A DNA stretch of 64,000 nucleotides. It comes from Chrysoperla carnea. Its lineage: Eukaryota; Arthropoda; Insecta; Neuroptera; Chrysopidae. This document shows, one piece after another, positions 45,740 to 64,000 of the stretch. The notes below the pieces were generated by a model. That model saw only the letters and a list, made by a program, of their open reading frames with translations, made no database searches and had not been told where the DNA came from. Position 1 is the stretch's first letter; each line of letters opens with the position of its first letter. The stretch is from the NCBI RefSeq assembly GCF_905475395.1, contig NC_058337.1, forward strand, positions 84,128,368 to 84,192,367. Reading direction: 5' to 3'. The position numbers and the translations under genes were made by a program.

Positions 45740-46845
45740 TTTGTTATTGTACTATTTGTATCTTAGTGTACTATATATACACTAGGATACAAATAAAAAA
45801 CCTAAGTTTCATATTTTCGTCTCAAAACCTGAAACTCAAGGTCGAGTAACAAATTATCTATTTAATTGTTGGCGTACCCATCTCAAAAATGTTAAAAATG
45901 TTTTTGAGATTTGCTGAAATTTTTCAAAGGGGTACTTCCGGAGCATTTCTCCAGTCGATACCACAGAAACTTAAAATACAAAAAAAAGTAGTTAAATCAC
46001 AAAATCGCTCAGATTTTGATTTATTTGAATTAAGAACTCAATAAAGTCCAGCCTATTTGACGATTACATTATAGTATTTTTTTACAGAATAAGATTACTC
46101 TTATTCGATCTGAATAACAGCTTTACAGAATATTAGGCAATACATCCACCCAATCGTTAAACAAACATGATTTTTGCCTTTTTTACAAAAATTACCCTGG
46201 GTACCAAAAAGATTGTCGTTTTTTTCTCGATTTTATCAAGGTATCTTTAGCAAATATTCAAAAACTTTAGAAGATTGGTTTGCTTCCCATTGGGATAAAA
46301 TACATGGATTTCACGTCTTGTTTCTGAGTTTTCTTCTAACACGCATACGAAGAACAACTTCAATCGATATATTAAAAATTTCAATCGTAAAATTACCTAA
46401 TAAAATTTTTATGTTTTTTTAAAAGGTCCAATGTCCATAAGCAACAAAAAAATAAAAAGTAATAGCATGAAAAGTATAAAATTATTTATTATTATTATCA
46501 AAAAATACACATGTTCAAATTTCTCCCGCCAAAAAAATTTAAGTATCCGCGTTTGATTTAGCGGAGTTAAAAAATTTCGACTATTTATTTGATTCTACAC
46601 AACTATAATACATCTACAATCTTAACTTCAGACTATTTTATTTTTCTGTAAATTTTCTCTGAGTTTTTAGCATGAAAGAATTAATTTTTAATTTCAATTT
46701 TAACGCTTTTTTTGAAGATAACCATTTTTAATGTGTAGTTTTCTGCTATTCCATAAAAGGAGAAAGACTCGCTATCTAAACTATAGATGTCAGCAACTAG
46801 CAATTTATTTGCGAACAAAACATAAAACAAATGTCAATTTAATTG
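45740..46845. other. Intergenic DNA upstream of TBCD
   Basis: Parts at 45880-45960 and 46180-46300 (AAGGGGTACTTCCGG; CTCGATTTTATCAAGGTATC) look like diverged pieces of the satellite-like repeat at 38900-39425. The 82-codon frame at 46174-46422 lies in this debris. The last 100 bp lead into the TBCD promoter. Confidence 0.35.
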
Positions 46846-46851
46846 TCAGTT
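46846..46851 (+). promoter_or_regulatory. Probable TBCD initiator TCAGTT
   Basis: TCAGTT matches the arthropod initiator and lies 97 bp before the TBCD start codon, in sequence without a TATA box at the right distance. A TATA-less initiator promoter fits a housekeeping gene. Confidence 0.4.
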
Positions 46852-46944
46852 GTCATTTTTTTTCGAACAATTTAAAAAAACGATCATAGTTTCTTCATCA
46901 AAATAAAATTGTTCACATAAAATAAAAATAAAAATCATATCAAA

Positions 46945-54474
<7,530 letters not shown>

Positions 54475-54652
54475 AAAAAAAACATATTTTTCCTTCGTTA
54501 ACATATTGTGATAGTTTTTTTTTTATTATGCAAATTTTATATATCTAACATTTGTGAGACTTATATACTTCTTAATTAATGCTTTAAAAAAAGATAATTA
54601 CTATTATAATGATAACTATTTATTAATATTTTTTATGCACATTATTATTTCT

Positions 54653-54658
54653 AATAAA
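54653..54658 (+). terminator. TBCD polyadenylation signal AATAAA
   Basis: AATAAA lies 179 bp after the stop codon in an AT-rich 3' region. AT-richness makes other signals possible. Confidence 0.5.
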
Positions 54659-54679
54659 AATTCTAAAATTTATTTAAAA

Positions 54680-55442
54680 AAATGTTTGTTTCATTTATTC
54701 CCTGGTTAAGTTCTAAATCTATAATAAGTCGAAATAAATATGATTGTTCATAACTTTTAAATTAGTTATGTTTTGTTTCAAATAACTTCTATGACGAAGC
54801 ATGTCTAATAAAATTTCAACGTAAATATTATAATGTACAAAAATATAATTTTATTATCACAATCTGTTAACATGTCATTAAATATTTAAATCAGTATTTT
54901 AGAATTTAAAAAAATTAATTGTTTATACGATTATTTGAATAGCAGCTAATTCGGTTGACAATAGGTTAAAAAAGTTTTCGATCTGTTTTCATTTCTAACG
55001 GAGAAGCATTCATCATTTGAGAAAAAAATTTAAAAAAATCGGGTAAAAGAGGGTATATGCGATTGCTTCAGGATTGAAACAGGTATTCTTTAAAATTATA
55101 AACGTTGAAGTCAGAATAGATGCATCATTAAGAATGACGGCTATAGGTAGGGAGCACCTTCTTAGTGTATCAAAAAGTGACTGCTATAGCAAAAGTGTAA
55201 ATTTTAAAAGAAGTGCTCAAATTAATAAGAGTGGGATAGAGAACTAATATAGTACGATAGCCGATAGAGAACTTCAGATCAAACATACTCCTTCTACACA
55301 AGCGCCACTCTGATAAATTCTAGAACTGTTATTTATTGTTTTCAACTGGGTACTTTTTTATTTTAACTCCCATTTAAGATGGTTAGGTTGAAAGGCTCGG
55401 TCGGTATTGTAAGACTCACTCAGATTCCTGAGACCCATTTAG
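54680..55442. other. Intergenic DNA after TBCD
   Basis: No open frame or paired ends. The part after 55130 is slightly GC-richer and may belong to the LINE fragment that follows. Confidence 0.35.
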
Positions 55443-55740
55443 TTACCATATACTAAAACCGTAATTAACCTTTCGTAAGCCTTCGCCGTAAAGCATATCC
55501 AGATGTCCATTTCCGCCGCTTCTTCCGAACCATTTGGAAACCTGTGAGATTTTAGAACGCCGATTTTTCAGTGCCGAGCATCGACACAGCAGTTGGTCTA
55601 TAGTTTCTTTTTCCTCGTTGTTCTGATGGCACAGTTCCCTATGATAACTCCAGTAATTTTGCAGACTACATTCTTCTATAATCCAGTAGTATCTTTGTCC
55701 TATCAGTATCATCTTCGGGCAGAAGTATCACTCTTCCTGG
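55443..55740 (-). pseudogene. LINE ORF2 C-terminal fragment (jockey/R1/I-type)
   Basis: The antisense frame reads YHRELCHQNNEEKETIDQLL and then CRCSALKNRRSKISQVSKWF. It matches the pattern found near the end of RNase H-bearing non-LTR polyproteins, where a C-x2-C...EExETxxHLLCxCxAL motif follows the RNase H domain. The first Cys of the zinc-knuckle pattern is altered and there is no RT or RNase H domain upstream, so this is a truncated relic. Confidence 0.55.
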
Positions 55741-56249
55741 GAAACCAGTCTTAAGTAAATTATGACGTTTCGTCAGCAGAATAGTACCTCTCGACAACTT
55801 ATCACTGTCTTTAATCTTGCCACCTTTAATGTCTTAAGTATAAATTCGTAATTGAGACAATAGATTTTATAATAGGCCTTTTCAGCGATTTGCTTTTGTT
55901 ACGAACAGTTGTCAAAAAACTATTCAACTAAAGAAAATTTAATATATTTTGCTTTTATCAAACAGCGCATTTTGGCAAAGATAGAAGATATGTCATATGT
56001 CTTTACTTGATTGACATCGATTCGAAACAAAAAAGAACCATTTTTTTGAATGAAAAGACCTATTAAAAAGCTTTTTTTTTTTAAATAAATTTAATTAATG
56101 AATAAAATGAAAGACTGTAATAATAATTAATAATTATCAGTTATTGTATGTTCGTGTTATAAAAATTATATATAATTAATTGCATTCTTATCGTCTTAAT
56201 TTTATCGGCTTTATTACCATTCATTAATTCTAAGTTATGTAATAATGTA

Positions 56250-57733
56250 GGGGAGCGTGGGGGTAATTGGCGAAAAATAAAAAAAATTTGAATGGTGTTT
56301 TGCGCACCAATTACCCGAACGTTTGGAAAATAGGAGCCAATAAATGTATCATTAGTCGAATGGGAGCCATACAAATTTTAATCAATCCAGAGCAGTCTCC
56401 TCTTTGATTTCGGTCTGTCTCAAATAAATCTAATCTTATATACCAAAGAATTAAATAACAAAAGAAACATTTGGTAACAAGCTATTATCGTTTGTCCAAT
56501 CATTATGTGAGTAGGTGTAGATAACTCCCGGTGGAAAATCCTTTCCAAGCTGAGACGAGTGTCGTTAAGGTGGGATGAACATTCCTGAAAAATAAAAAGA
56601 GGTGGGATGAGCATATATTGCCATCACATTTTTTTGTCGTTCTCACGATGTCACTGCTCCAACACGTTTCTCTCTTTTAGGAGCTATAATTTTTTGCGTA
56701 TCATGGACTGTTGTCATACCGGCGTCATCTACATTGTATACGATTTCGGCTTGAAATTTATATTTTGACATAACTTCCTTCAAGTTTTCAAAGAAACGGT
56801 TTATTTGGGATTTATTTATTAATTCCCAGTATTCTATTTATACTTGTTGATTCCGGATTTCTGATACGCTGATATAAGATCTGGATGTCGCTCTAAAAAT
56901 CCGTAGAGCCAATATTTACCAGTAAGTTTATTGTTTTCAATAAATCTCTTTGCGATATCAAACTTTACAGCTAACTCATAACAAATTTTTCGAAATTAAA
57001 AATTTGGTTAGACACAAAAACATTTTTCCTGATCGTCATTGAAGACTGCGAATCTTCCCAATTTGGGTGGACATTTATAGCTATCATTATTAGCTTTAGC
57101 TAGTTTGTATCACGTTTTTAAGTTACTGTACGATATTCCAGTCTTCTTAGCCACTTTTGATATCGATCTATCTCCGTTGCGTAGAGTTTGGATAGCATAT
57201 TCTAATGTTTCTAACGTCCAAGAGGCATTTGAAGTTCTGCGATCTCTTTTTTGTGGCATCTGAAAATATTATTGAAGCTATTGAGTACCGTAGAAACTAG
57301 TAAGAATAAACTTCAAACTGGGTATGAGGAATAAACAATCCTGCGATGGGGTAATGAGACCCATACAGCTTTCATTACCTGCTTAACCTTGAATAGAAAA
57401 AAAATTTCAAAATTACATCTCGTATTATAACAAAATTTCAATAGTCATACCTTAAATTAGATAGATTTAGAGACATAATTAATGTAAATACAATATAAAA
57501 CGTATATATTTTAATGCTTACCTGGGACGTTATTCTTTTTTTTTTTAACAGTGCAGCAAAAAACAAACAAACGTCTCGTTGAACTGAATGAGTACACCTA
57601 AGCCATTGTGCGCGTTAGGCTAGCTCTATCAAACATAACACTTGAACTTCATTTACATAATTTCGAGAATTAGGGAGGTCCATTTTAGACCTCGGTCCCA
57701 TTACCCGCGGACTCTCATTACCCCATGTTCCCC
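56250..57733 (-). mobile_element. pogo/Tigger-like transposon, full length, decayed
   Basis: The ends are inverted: GGGGAGCGTGGGGGTAAT at the left and ATTACCCCATGTTCCCC at the right. TA dinucleotides flank both ends (56248-56249 and 57734-57735), the target duplication of the Tc1/mariner/pogo group. The 1484-bp element carries a minus-strand transposase pseudogene. Ends are still well matched although the gene is broken, which suggests middle age. Confidence 0.85.
56455..57259 (-). pseudogene. pogo-like transposase pseudogene
   Basis: From ATG at 57259 the frame reads MPQKRDRRTSNASWTLETLE. A pipsqueak-type helix-turn-helix (about residues 15-48) ends in KKTGISYSNLKT and then a TGA in place of Trp at codon 50. 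Later come a CENP-B-type DNA-binding segment (KLTGKYWLYGFLERHPDL) and the first catalytic block VYNVDDAGMTTVHD, then IIAPKREKRVGAVTS, a second TGA, and IPP and RHSSQLGKDFPPGVIYTYSH. Several stops and frame breaks are present. The rest of the DDE domain with its second and third acidic residues is missing. It is a dead gene. Confidence 0.85.
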
Positions 57734-57735
57734 TA

Positions 57736-58512
57736 ATAAATTATTTTTAGTCTTATTGTAAAAACCCTCAGTTATTTTTTTCTCAAGAAAACCGTTCTCA
57801 ATTTCATGAGTTTAATTGTTTTTGATAAACTAAGTAATAATTATTAGTTAACAATAAAATTTAATTATATATATAATAATTTTTTACATTTTTGAAAGAC
57901 TTGTAAAAAACCAAAATTTATTTAAAAATGAAAATTGTAAAATTTTAATATAATTATGCAAGTCCGTTTTAATTTTCTCTCATTTTTATTTTGAAGTCGG
58001 TTAATAAAATAGGTTTATTAATAATTACAGAAAAAATTATCTATATCCTACATATAAGAACTCCATGTATGACTAAATTGCTATACTGATTATTTACATT
58101 ATCATAAAGGCTATTCTTTGAAGCATCTGTTTATGTTTATTGCGGTTAATGACTTGATAATAAAAGCCGGTTTATTTGCATACGATTATTATTATTATAT
58201 GATTCATAGTTTAGGTGATTGTAAATTTAATCAACGTCAGACTGCATAACAAGATAAGAACCAATCGTAGAGTATTTTAAACCTAATTCAATTTTTTTTT
58301 GTAAAGAAACGAAACCTAAAGTAATGTAATAAAATTAAAAACTTATTTAATTAATTTCATTTTATTGTCTATGATTATAATAATTATCATTCAAAATTAA
58401 TGATTATCTTGCCAAATAAACCAAATATTACGTATAAATATCCAGAGATGTCGTAACCGCTCCATGATATTTGCAAATAAAACACAACATGGCTACAAAC
58501 TCTTTAAAGTGA
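57736..58512. other. Intergenic DNA upstream of the last gene
   Basis: AT-rich. A TTTTGAAGTCGGTTAATAAA near 57991 is the terminal motif of the dispersed tail seen at 27290-27590. No gene is seen. Confidence 0.4.
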
Positions 58513-58518
58513 TCAGTT
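58513..58518 (+). promoter_or_regulatory. Probable initiator TCAGTT of the right-hand gene
   Basis: GATCAGTTGAGAAG is a good arthropod initiator context. The next 490 bp to the start codon are less AT-rich than upstream and contain GTAGACGTCAAAGTG, as expected for a long 5' untranslated region. No TATA box is clear. Confidence 0.35.
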
Positions 58519-59002
58519 GAGAAGTAGACGTCAAAGTGTTGACTTGTGTTTTGTTTTTAAATGTGCTTAGTGTGTGGTTAAAACAATTGAATGTGAAGGA
58601 AGTGGATGTTACATACGTCACACACAAACAAATATGGTGTTCATTACTTATTATTAAGTTAATTATTAATTAAATTAAGTGATTAATATATTTACAAGTG
58701 AGGTTATTTATTGTTTTGAGTGAAAAGAAAAGTGAAGGATCGACAGAATTCTAACAACCCCCATAAAAACGCATGCGTATTTATGTCAAAACATACAGAC
58801 AAAGGTTTGTCTGTTTCTAAAATAATGTATGGTGTATCGAATCAGCTGTAAATTTTTTTCGATGTCCAATATTTTTTTGTATAATAAAATAATGGTTTAG
58901 TTTTTATTTTTGTAAAGTTCGTTTTTTTTAATTTATACGGGTAAATTTGTATGTGTTTTTGTGTAGTTTATTTTGTGATGTGGATATTTTCTGTGTGAAA
59001 CA

Positions 59003-59063
59003 ATGTTCAATGAGTGTGGATATGTTATATTTTTGCTATTGGTGATTCCTTATATCGAAAGTG
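59003..59063 (+). CDS. First coding exon of a secreted or membrane protein gene
   Basis: ATG at 59003 has the context AACAATG. The exon encodes MFNECGYVIFLLLVIPYIES and ends in phase 1 at AGTG followed by GTGAGT, a strong donor. The peptide is a typical signal sequence with a 10-residue hydrophobic core and probable cleavage after Ser or Gly. The remaining exons are not visible before the right edge, so the function is unknown. A long first intron is likely. Confidence 0.55.
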
Positions 59064-60140
59064 GTGAGTATTTCTGGATTTATTCAAATATAGAACATTA
59101 TTTTGAATATTTTAAAATGTAAATAAATATATTTTCGAGGTAACGATTGTTGGAACTGATGGTAAATGTCACATCAGTGTTTGTATACATAACACTCCGG
59201 CCACAAAACAAATCAATGAGATAACTTGTCTTCGTTCCATGTTGTACAATATTATTTTATCAAATAAATTGACTACAATTATTTTTTACTCTTTAAATTA
59301 AATTTTATTAGGTTCAATTAATAATGGTTTATTTTTGTTTTGAAGACATTCAAAGAGATGAAATCATGTTTATTTCGTTCAAGAGTGTCATCGTCAAATC
59401 AATAGTTTTTGTTTTTAAAATAAAACGTAATTTTGTAATAAAAGATTCGAAAGATATCAGTTTTAGGATTTTTTAAATTAGAATTTGCAGCCGAAAATGT
59501 TAATTGGCAGAATTTGGTAAAATATAATGACTACCCTTCCATTCAAATCTAAAATCCATTTTATTTTCCACTGCCTAGAATATATTGAGTCCGATATTTT
59601 TGTGGCTTATACAAATAACATAAATATTTACATATCCGGAGAAAAATAAAAAATAATATTAAATTGAACATTTTCTTTTCTTGTTGTCGTGAGATAAGAT
59701 ACAATTTTTAGGAATTTTGTTGGGTTTTTTTTTGTGTGAATAATTAAGTTAATAAAACAATTTATTTAAAAATCATGCGATTATACAACTTTGGTAAATT
59801 CCAGTAAAACTTAAATAATTTAAAATTTAGTGACTAAATCTTAACTGTTGCGTTCAGTAAAGTATACGTAATTGGTTTAATTAATAATTATTTTTAGTAC
59901 TTACTAAAAACATTTCGCTTGCATTTGCGGATTGTTTAATATTCAAATCGAATATAAAATAATGATATTAAAAGAACTAATTAATAGAATTCGAACTAAT
60001 ATTGGTTCGAATATTTAAAAAAATATACAAAAAACCCGAAGAACTAGGCCCAATCTGATGTCAAAATATGATCTATCAAACTCTGCAACATGAGTTATTT
60101 TTTGATTGACTACGAAACGAGATATTTAGATGTCTAGATT
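59064..60140. other. Probable first intron, no exon found
   Basis: An open stretch at 59149-59290 (TIVGTDGKCHISVCIHNTPA) has no proper acceptor and the wrong phase for the preceding exon, so I do not call it. Otherwise the stretch is AT-rich and featureless. Confidence 0.4.
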
Positions 60141-60300
60141 AAAATGACCCATCTTGTATATATTAATTGCTACAACAAATGCTTTCCACTGTACTTGATT
60201 CTGAGCCATTTCCTTTATCCCCTTCCAGATTTTTCCTTCTTTCTCTCCTGATCTCTTCCAGGCTATCATGGGTCTTCCACGTTTTCTGATTCCTTGAAAG
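60141..60300 (-). pseudogene. LINE reverse-transcriptase C-terminal fragment
   Basis: The antisense frame reads FQGIRKRGRPMIAWKRSGEK and then IWKGIKEMAQNQVQWKAFVV. This is the pattern of the end of many non-LTR ORF2 proteins, where RKRGRPxxxW is followed about 25 residues later by A-x-DR-x-x-WR. The expected Asp-Arg is Asn-Gln here and the middle is shortened. Only about 50 residues remain. Confidence 0.6.
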
Positions 60301-61718
60301 ATAAAATAAAATTTTTGGTACTTAGATAATAGTTAGACGACCCCTTTTTTATTAAAACAAAAATTTTAATCATCCTACATTTTTAATCAAAAATTAAAAC
60401 CACAATAATTGTTATAAAACATTATTGTTTAGCGCTAAAGTGCCTATGTGCAGTTGGTTAGAGTTATGAAGCTTTTATAAATTCACATCCAATCAATTAA
60501 TATTTGTAATATCAAAGGGTTTCCATCAAGAGTCAATCAAATTGGATAAAAAACCAAAACTATATTTTTAGCTCAATTTCGAGTAGAATTTCTCCGTTCC
60601 ATTGTGGAATGGTATATCATTTAAATGGCCGTCACGATTACGGTTACAAATTACCATTCTTTGGAATAAGTCCTGCATTACTCAGTCGCAACTTTTATTT
60701 CACGAATATCAATCCGAATATTATCATTGAGCACTTCAATTGAAGCTTATTGACGTTCACTTATTTTTGATGTAGCTCCACAAGAAAAAAAGATGTTAAA
60801 TCACAAGGCCATATCTGTCGTTAATTTTCTCCACAAGTGACAATAAATAACATTCATAATCAGTTATTGAAATAAATGCCACGATCTCAAAATAAAATTG
60901 TATATTAAGAAATTCTATTTAAAAAATATAATTAATAATCATCCAACAGACTTACATTTCTATAAATATTGATATTTCGATTGCAATGCAACCATCGTCA
61001 GTAGTTAAATTTTTTCTTATAAGACATAACAATTATTCTTTACAAAGTAAAAAATAAATATGTAAGACATTTCTTAGAATTATAGTAACACTTATAAAAT
61101 TAAAATACAAAAATTATCATAAAATTAAAAAAAAAAAATTCTCAAGACCACCAAACTTTTTGTAATAATTTGTTTGCATTTAGTGGATTTGTTCATAGCC
61201 TAAACAGTACAAAAATAGCGCGATCTTTAAAATGACACCTTAACGGAAAACTCTATATAATCAATATTATGTTTAATAACATTTATTTTCAATTTGCAAC
61301 CATACAAAATCATATTTAGTTTTTATTATACCTACATAAACATACGAGGGATTCCATATTTACGAACTTTATATTAATAAAATGTGAGAATAACAATGGG
61401 TTTTTATTCGGCTATGCTCTAAAACTGTTCGCAAATGAGGTTCAAGAAGGAGTCCTTGGATATGTACACTGAAAAAAATTCTTGATATCAACCAATATGA
61501 GGTCGTCTCAACCTCAACGCAAGATACAAAATGGCAAATGGGGCCACGAATTTGATATAACTACCGTACGGGATTGCGTGGTGAAGTTGACACAACCGCA
61601 TGAGTTGTTTGTATGAAAGTGATATAATATCTAACAAAATTTCAAATATTGTTGTTTTGAAAAGCAACATAGTTTCAAACAATCTTGAGCAGATTTATTA
61701 GCTTTATTTAAAAAAAAT
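60301..61718. other. Probable intron, no exon found
   Basis: A GC-richer patch at 61480-61610 (CAACCTCAACGCAAGATAC, GGGATTGCGTGGTGAAG) may be the body of the SINE whose tRNA-like head lies at 61719-61803. TTTCGATTGCAATGCAACC near 60976 resembles hairpin-element sequence. No gene is seen. Confidence 0.35.
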
Positions 61719-61803
61719 GGGTCTAGCCGAAATTGAACCAGCGATCTATGGATTACTATTGATAATAGTGTCTTAAGCCCATCGCTGTATCAACTGGGCT
61801 ACC
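61719..61803 (-). repeat. tRNA-Leu(UAA)-like SINE head or tRNA relic
   Basis: The minus strand gives an 85-base tRNA-shaped sequence. GGTAGCC and GGCTAGACC are the acceptor ends. AGCCCAGTTGATACAGCGAT is the D-arm/A-box region. The anticodon loop is CTTAAGA, reading UAA for leucine. A long variable arm follows, and then a B-box, TGGTTCAATTTCGGC. The length fits class II tRNA. The anticodon stem has mismatches, so it is not a working tRNA; a SINE head derived from tRNA-Leu is most likely. Confidence 0.55.
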
Positions 61804-62394
61804 AATATTTGTTTATAAATATCAAAATATGGTATATATAATAAAAATGATCAATATTTTAAACTCTATAATTTAGTAACAACAATTTTCATGTAGTTGA
61901 GTCAATCACATGTAAACTAGGCAGGACAGGCATGTGTTCGTTGTAAGCAAACTTTATTTTTAAAGTAAATGCGTAAAGATATGTTCTTTTGATTCGTCTA
62001 TTAGCTTCATTTACACGATTATATATTACAACTAAGTACAATTTTATTTTCCATCAATAAAAACAAATCTTATAGTTTTGTGTTTTACATAAGAGGTTTG
62101 GTTAAATTTTCATATTGAAAAGTTTTATAATTGATACGAGTGTGTAATTCAATAAAATAAACGTTCTAGTATTCGATGAAAATGATTATTTTTGATTTTA
62201 ATTGAACATTACGTTCTATTATACAGGTTCTGCATAACCTGCGATTCGACATTCATTATTGTAATTATTGGCTATCATTATTAATTATTTTAATTTATCT
62301 ATATTTATTAATAGGTATAATATTCACAACACCAATTACCGTAACATTTGCGTAAATAAATTATGGTAGCTAAATAGTAAATTAATTTTCCTTT
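61804..62394. other. Probable intron, no feature seen
   Basis: AT-rich sequence with no open frame or paired ends. Confidence 0.4.
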
Positions 62395-62540
62395 TTAACC
62401 CCCGAACTAAAAAAAGGAGTGTTATAAGTTTGTTCGACCTAAATAATCGAACCGACTTGATTGAGAATATTTTATAGCTGTTTTCAAAAATCGGTTTACA
62501 AGGAATAAATTGCATTTGTCGGGGGTTTTTTAAATGTTCT
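62395..62540 (+). repeat. Dispersed repeat fragment, CCCCCGAACTAAAAAAAGGA type
   Basis: ACCCCCGAACTAAAAAAAGG, AGTGTTATAAGTTTGTTCGA and the closing CATTTGTCGGGGGTTTTTT share ends and order with the family represented at 1290-1470. The CCCCCGA and TCGGGGG ends are inverted. Confidence 0.5.
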
Positions 62541-62579
62541 AAATTTCCTTGTTAAATCAAATTTAAACAAAATATTTAT

Positions 62580-62720
62580 CACTAGCTGTGAACTACCCGC
62601 TTTGCTGGGCAACATCCCCACTTGCACCCCTCCCTCCACATTTCCTTGCATGGGATAACAGTTTTGTAATGTACACGTCATGCTCTTTTATTTGATACCC
62701 CACTTAGGTATATTTGTAAA
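62580..62720 (+). repeat. Dispersed repeat fragment, CTAGCTGTGAACTACCCGCT type
   Basis: ACTAGCTGTGAACTACCCGC and TTTGCTGGGCAACATCCCC form a motif common at the start of dispersed insect repeats. A GC-rich run (CACTTGCACCCCTCCCTCC) follows. No coding content. Confidence 0.45.
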
Positions 62721-62997
62721 TATTCGATAATTCCTTCCCACTTTCTCGCTACACCTTTCTACCCTCCGAAGGTTAAAAGTAGATAAAAACAATAGATCTT
62801 TGAAGCTGGTTGTATATCGTGTCAATATTTGAGCTTAATCGATGCAAAACTTTTTTAGTTTTTGAAGCATATCCCTTTCAACCCCTATTTCAACCCCTTA
62901 CTCTACTATAATATGGATGTATTATACATAAAAACCTTCCTCTTGAATCATCTATTAAAAAAAACCGCATCAAAATCCGTTGCGTAGTTTCAAAGAT

Positions 62998-63226
62998 TGC
63001 TCACTTTTTACGTCCTGAGCTATAAAAATTTCAGCTTGATGTTTCTTTTCGTTTTTGAGTTATCGTGTTCACGAATGGGCAAACGGATGGACGGACAAGT
63101 AGGTGATTTTATAAACAGCTATAACAAAATTTTGTCATCAATATTTCATCAATATTTCTAAGCGTCTGAAACTTGGAGCTAAAATTAGTACGCCTTGATA
63201 TATTTTTCAAATATACAGGGTGTAAA
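62998..63226 (+). repeat. Dispersed repeat family A, copy 3 (right part)
   Basis: TTTTTACGTCCTGAGC, TTTCAGCTTGATGTTTCTTT, TCGTTTTTGAGTTATCGTG, GTAGGTGATTTTATAAACAG and AAGCGTCTGAAACTTGGAGC align with the right half of copies 1 and 2. The GACG tract is reduced to ACGGATGGACGGAC. The left half is missing and another repeat tail lies directly before it. Confidence 0.7.
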
Positions 63227-64000
63227 AAGCTAAAAATGTTTCTATTTCAAAAAGAATTTTCTTTGAAACATTTTGCGTTAATTCATTAGATATGGTGTCG
63301 TTTTATCTCAAAATTATAATAGCGTTTATTTTTAACCTAGAAAAAGTAACATCCGAAGATCTATAGAGTTATTTAAAAAACTAATTTAGGTTTATAAGAC
63401 ATTCATTTTGTTCGTTAGGATATGAACCAAGTTTTGAAAAGCTGATTGCGAATTTCTTGATTTGTTTATTTTTATGTTTAGTTAATCCCTTCTCTGCTTA
63501 AATTTTTCTTAAATTCCTCATATTATTAGAAGTTGGATCCTTTCCTTTGAAACATTTATAAAACGAAAAAAGGAATGTTCAAAACCACTTCAAATAAAAC
63601 TTTTTACAATTACTTATTAAGAAATCTTGTATCGTTTTGTTCGTAAGAAGCAAAGCGCATATGGGAGTATGTAAATTTATATCGAAAATAATAATTATGA
63701 ACAAAATTAAATTTAAAATAAAGTTGTAGTAATAGCGTTGGTTTCTTTTTTTACAAAAACAATAAAATTTCTAGTTTATTTAAAATACATTTAAAATAAT
63801 AGTGTGAGCTGAGCTGAAAACTTGCTTGGAGCTTGTTCACAATTCACAAAAGTTTTTCTCAACTTCATTATTATTTTAAAAGTTGTATAATATTTTTGTA
63901 ATGCATTTTCATGTTATTATTATATTATTCACATATTGTGTAAGTCTATGATTATAATTACACTTTTTAAAAGAATATTAAAAACTTTGATTGTAAGAAA
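63227..64000. other. Probable intron, no feature seen
   Basis: AT-rich sequence to the window edge with no supported feature. Confidence 0.4.

Noticed and set aside
59149..59290. Possible second exon with TIVGTDGKCHISVCIHNTPA
   Set aside because: The upstream AG lacks a pyrimidine context and the phase does not fit the exon ending at 59063.
61719..61803. Functional tRNA-Leu gene
   Set aside because: Anticodon stem has several mismatches and the acceptor stem has a bulge, so it is a relic or SINE head.

Overview
The window is strongly AT-rich, intron-containing animal DNA and looks like an insect chromosome. The evidence is a spliced tubulin cofactor D gene, GT/AG introns of 57-71 bp beside introns of many kilobases, TCAGTT-type initiators, and repeat families typical of insects (tRNA-derived SINEs, jockey/R1-type LINE scraps, pogo-like and mariner-like elements, hairpin MITEs). 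I cannot name the order or species from sequence alone. There is no bacterial, organellar or CRISPR signal.

Layout. (1) Positions about 1-34,100 are mostly one minus-strand gene for a small secreted protein. A 9-bp first coding exon (33701-33709) is followed by a 22-kb intron, a signal-peptide exon (11498-11654), a 9-kb intron and a Pro/Gly-rich exon (2353-2451). The C-terminus lies in a doubtful exon at 20-57 or beyond the window. Its introns hold most of the mobile DNA: a tnp2-like (CACTA-type) transposase ORF (13917-15467) next to a 71-bp minisatellite, a SINE with 14-bp target-site duplications, a 75-bp retroposon, hairpin elements and a degenerate mariner-like element. A TATA box (33849-33855), three CACTTG boxes and a GC-only palindrome lie upstream. 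(2) Positions 34,100-46,800 are intergenic, with satellite-like and dispersed repeats, and an 814-bp terminal-inverted-repeat element (44926-45739) enclosing an exon-like coding segment. (3) Positions 46,846-54,658 hold the complete TBCD gene on the plus strand: 12 coding exons, 1162 residues, all splice phases consistent. (4) Positions 54,660-58,500 hold a LINE fragment and a complete but decayed pogo-like element (56250-57733) with TA target duplication. (5) From about 58,513 the first exon of another plus-strand secreted or membrane protein gene begins (coding 59003-59063); its remaining exons were not found. The right end is repeat debris.

The three genes share no obvious pathway. TBCD is a housekeeping tubulin-folding factor; the other two begin with signal peptides. 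The most interesting items are the exon-like segment inside the 814-bp element, the 60-bp stop-free intron in TBCD, the three-level tandem repeat beside the tnp2-like ORF, and a dispersed family with two near-complete and three partial copies.
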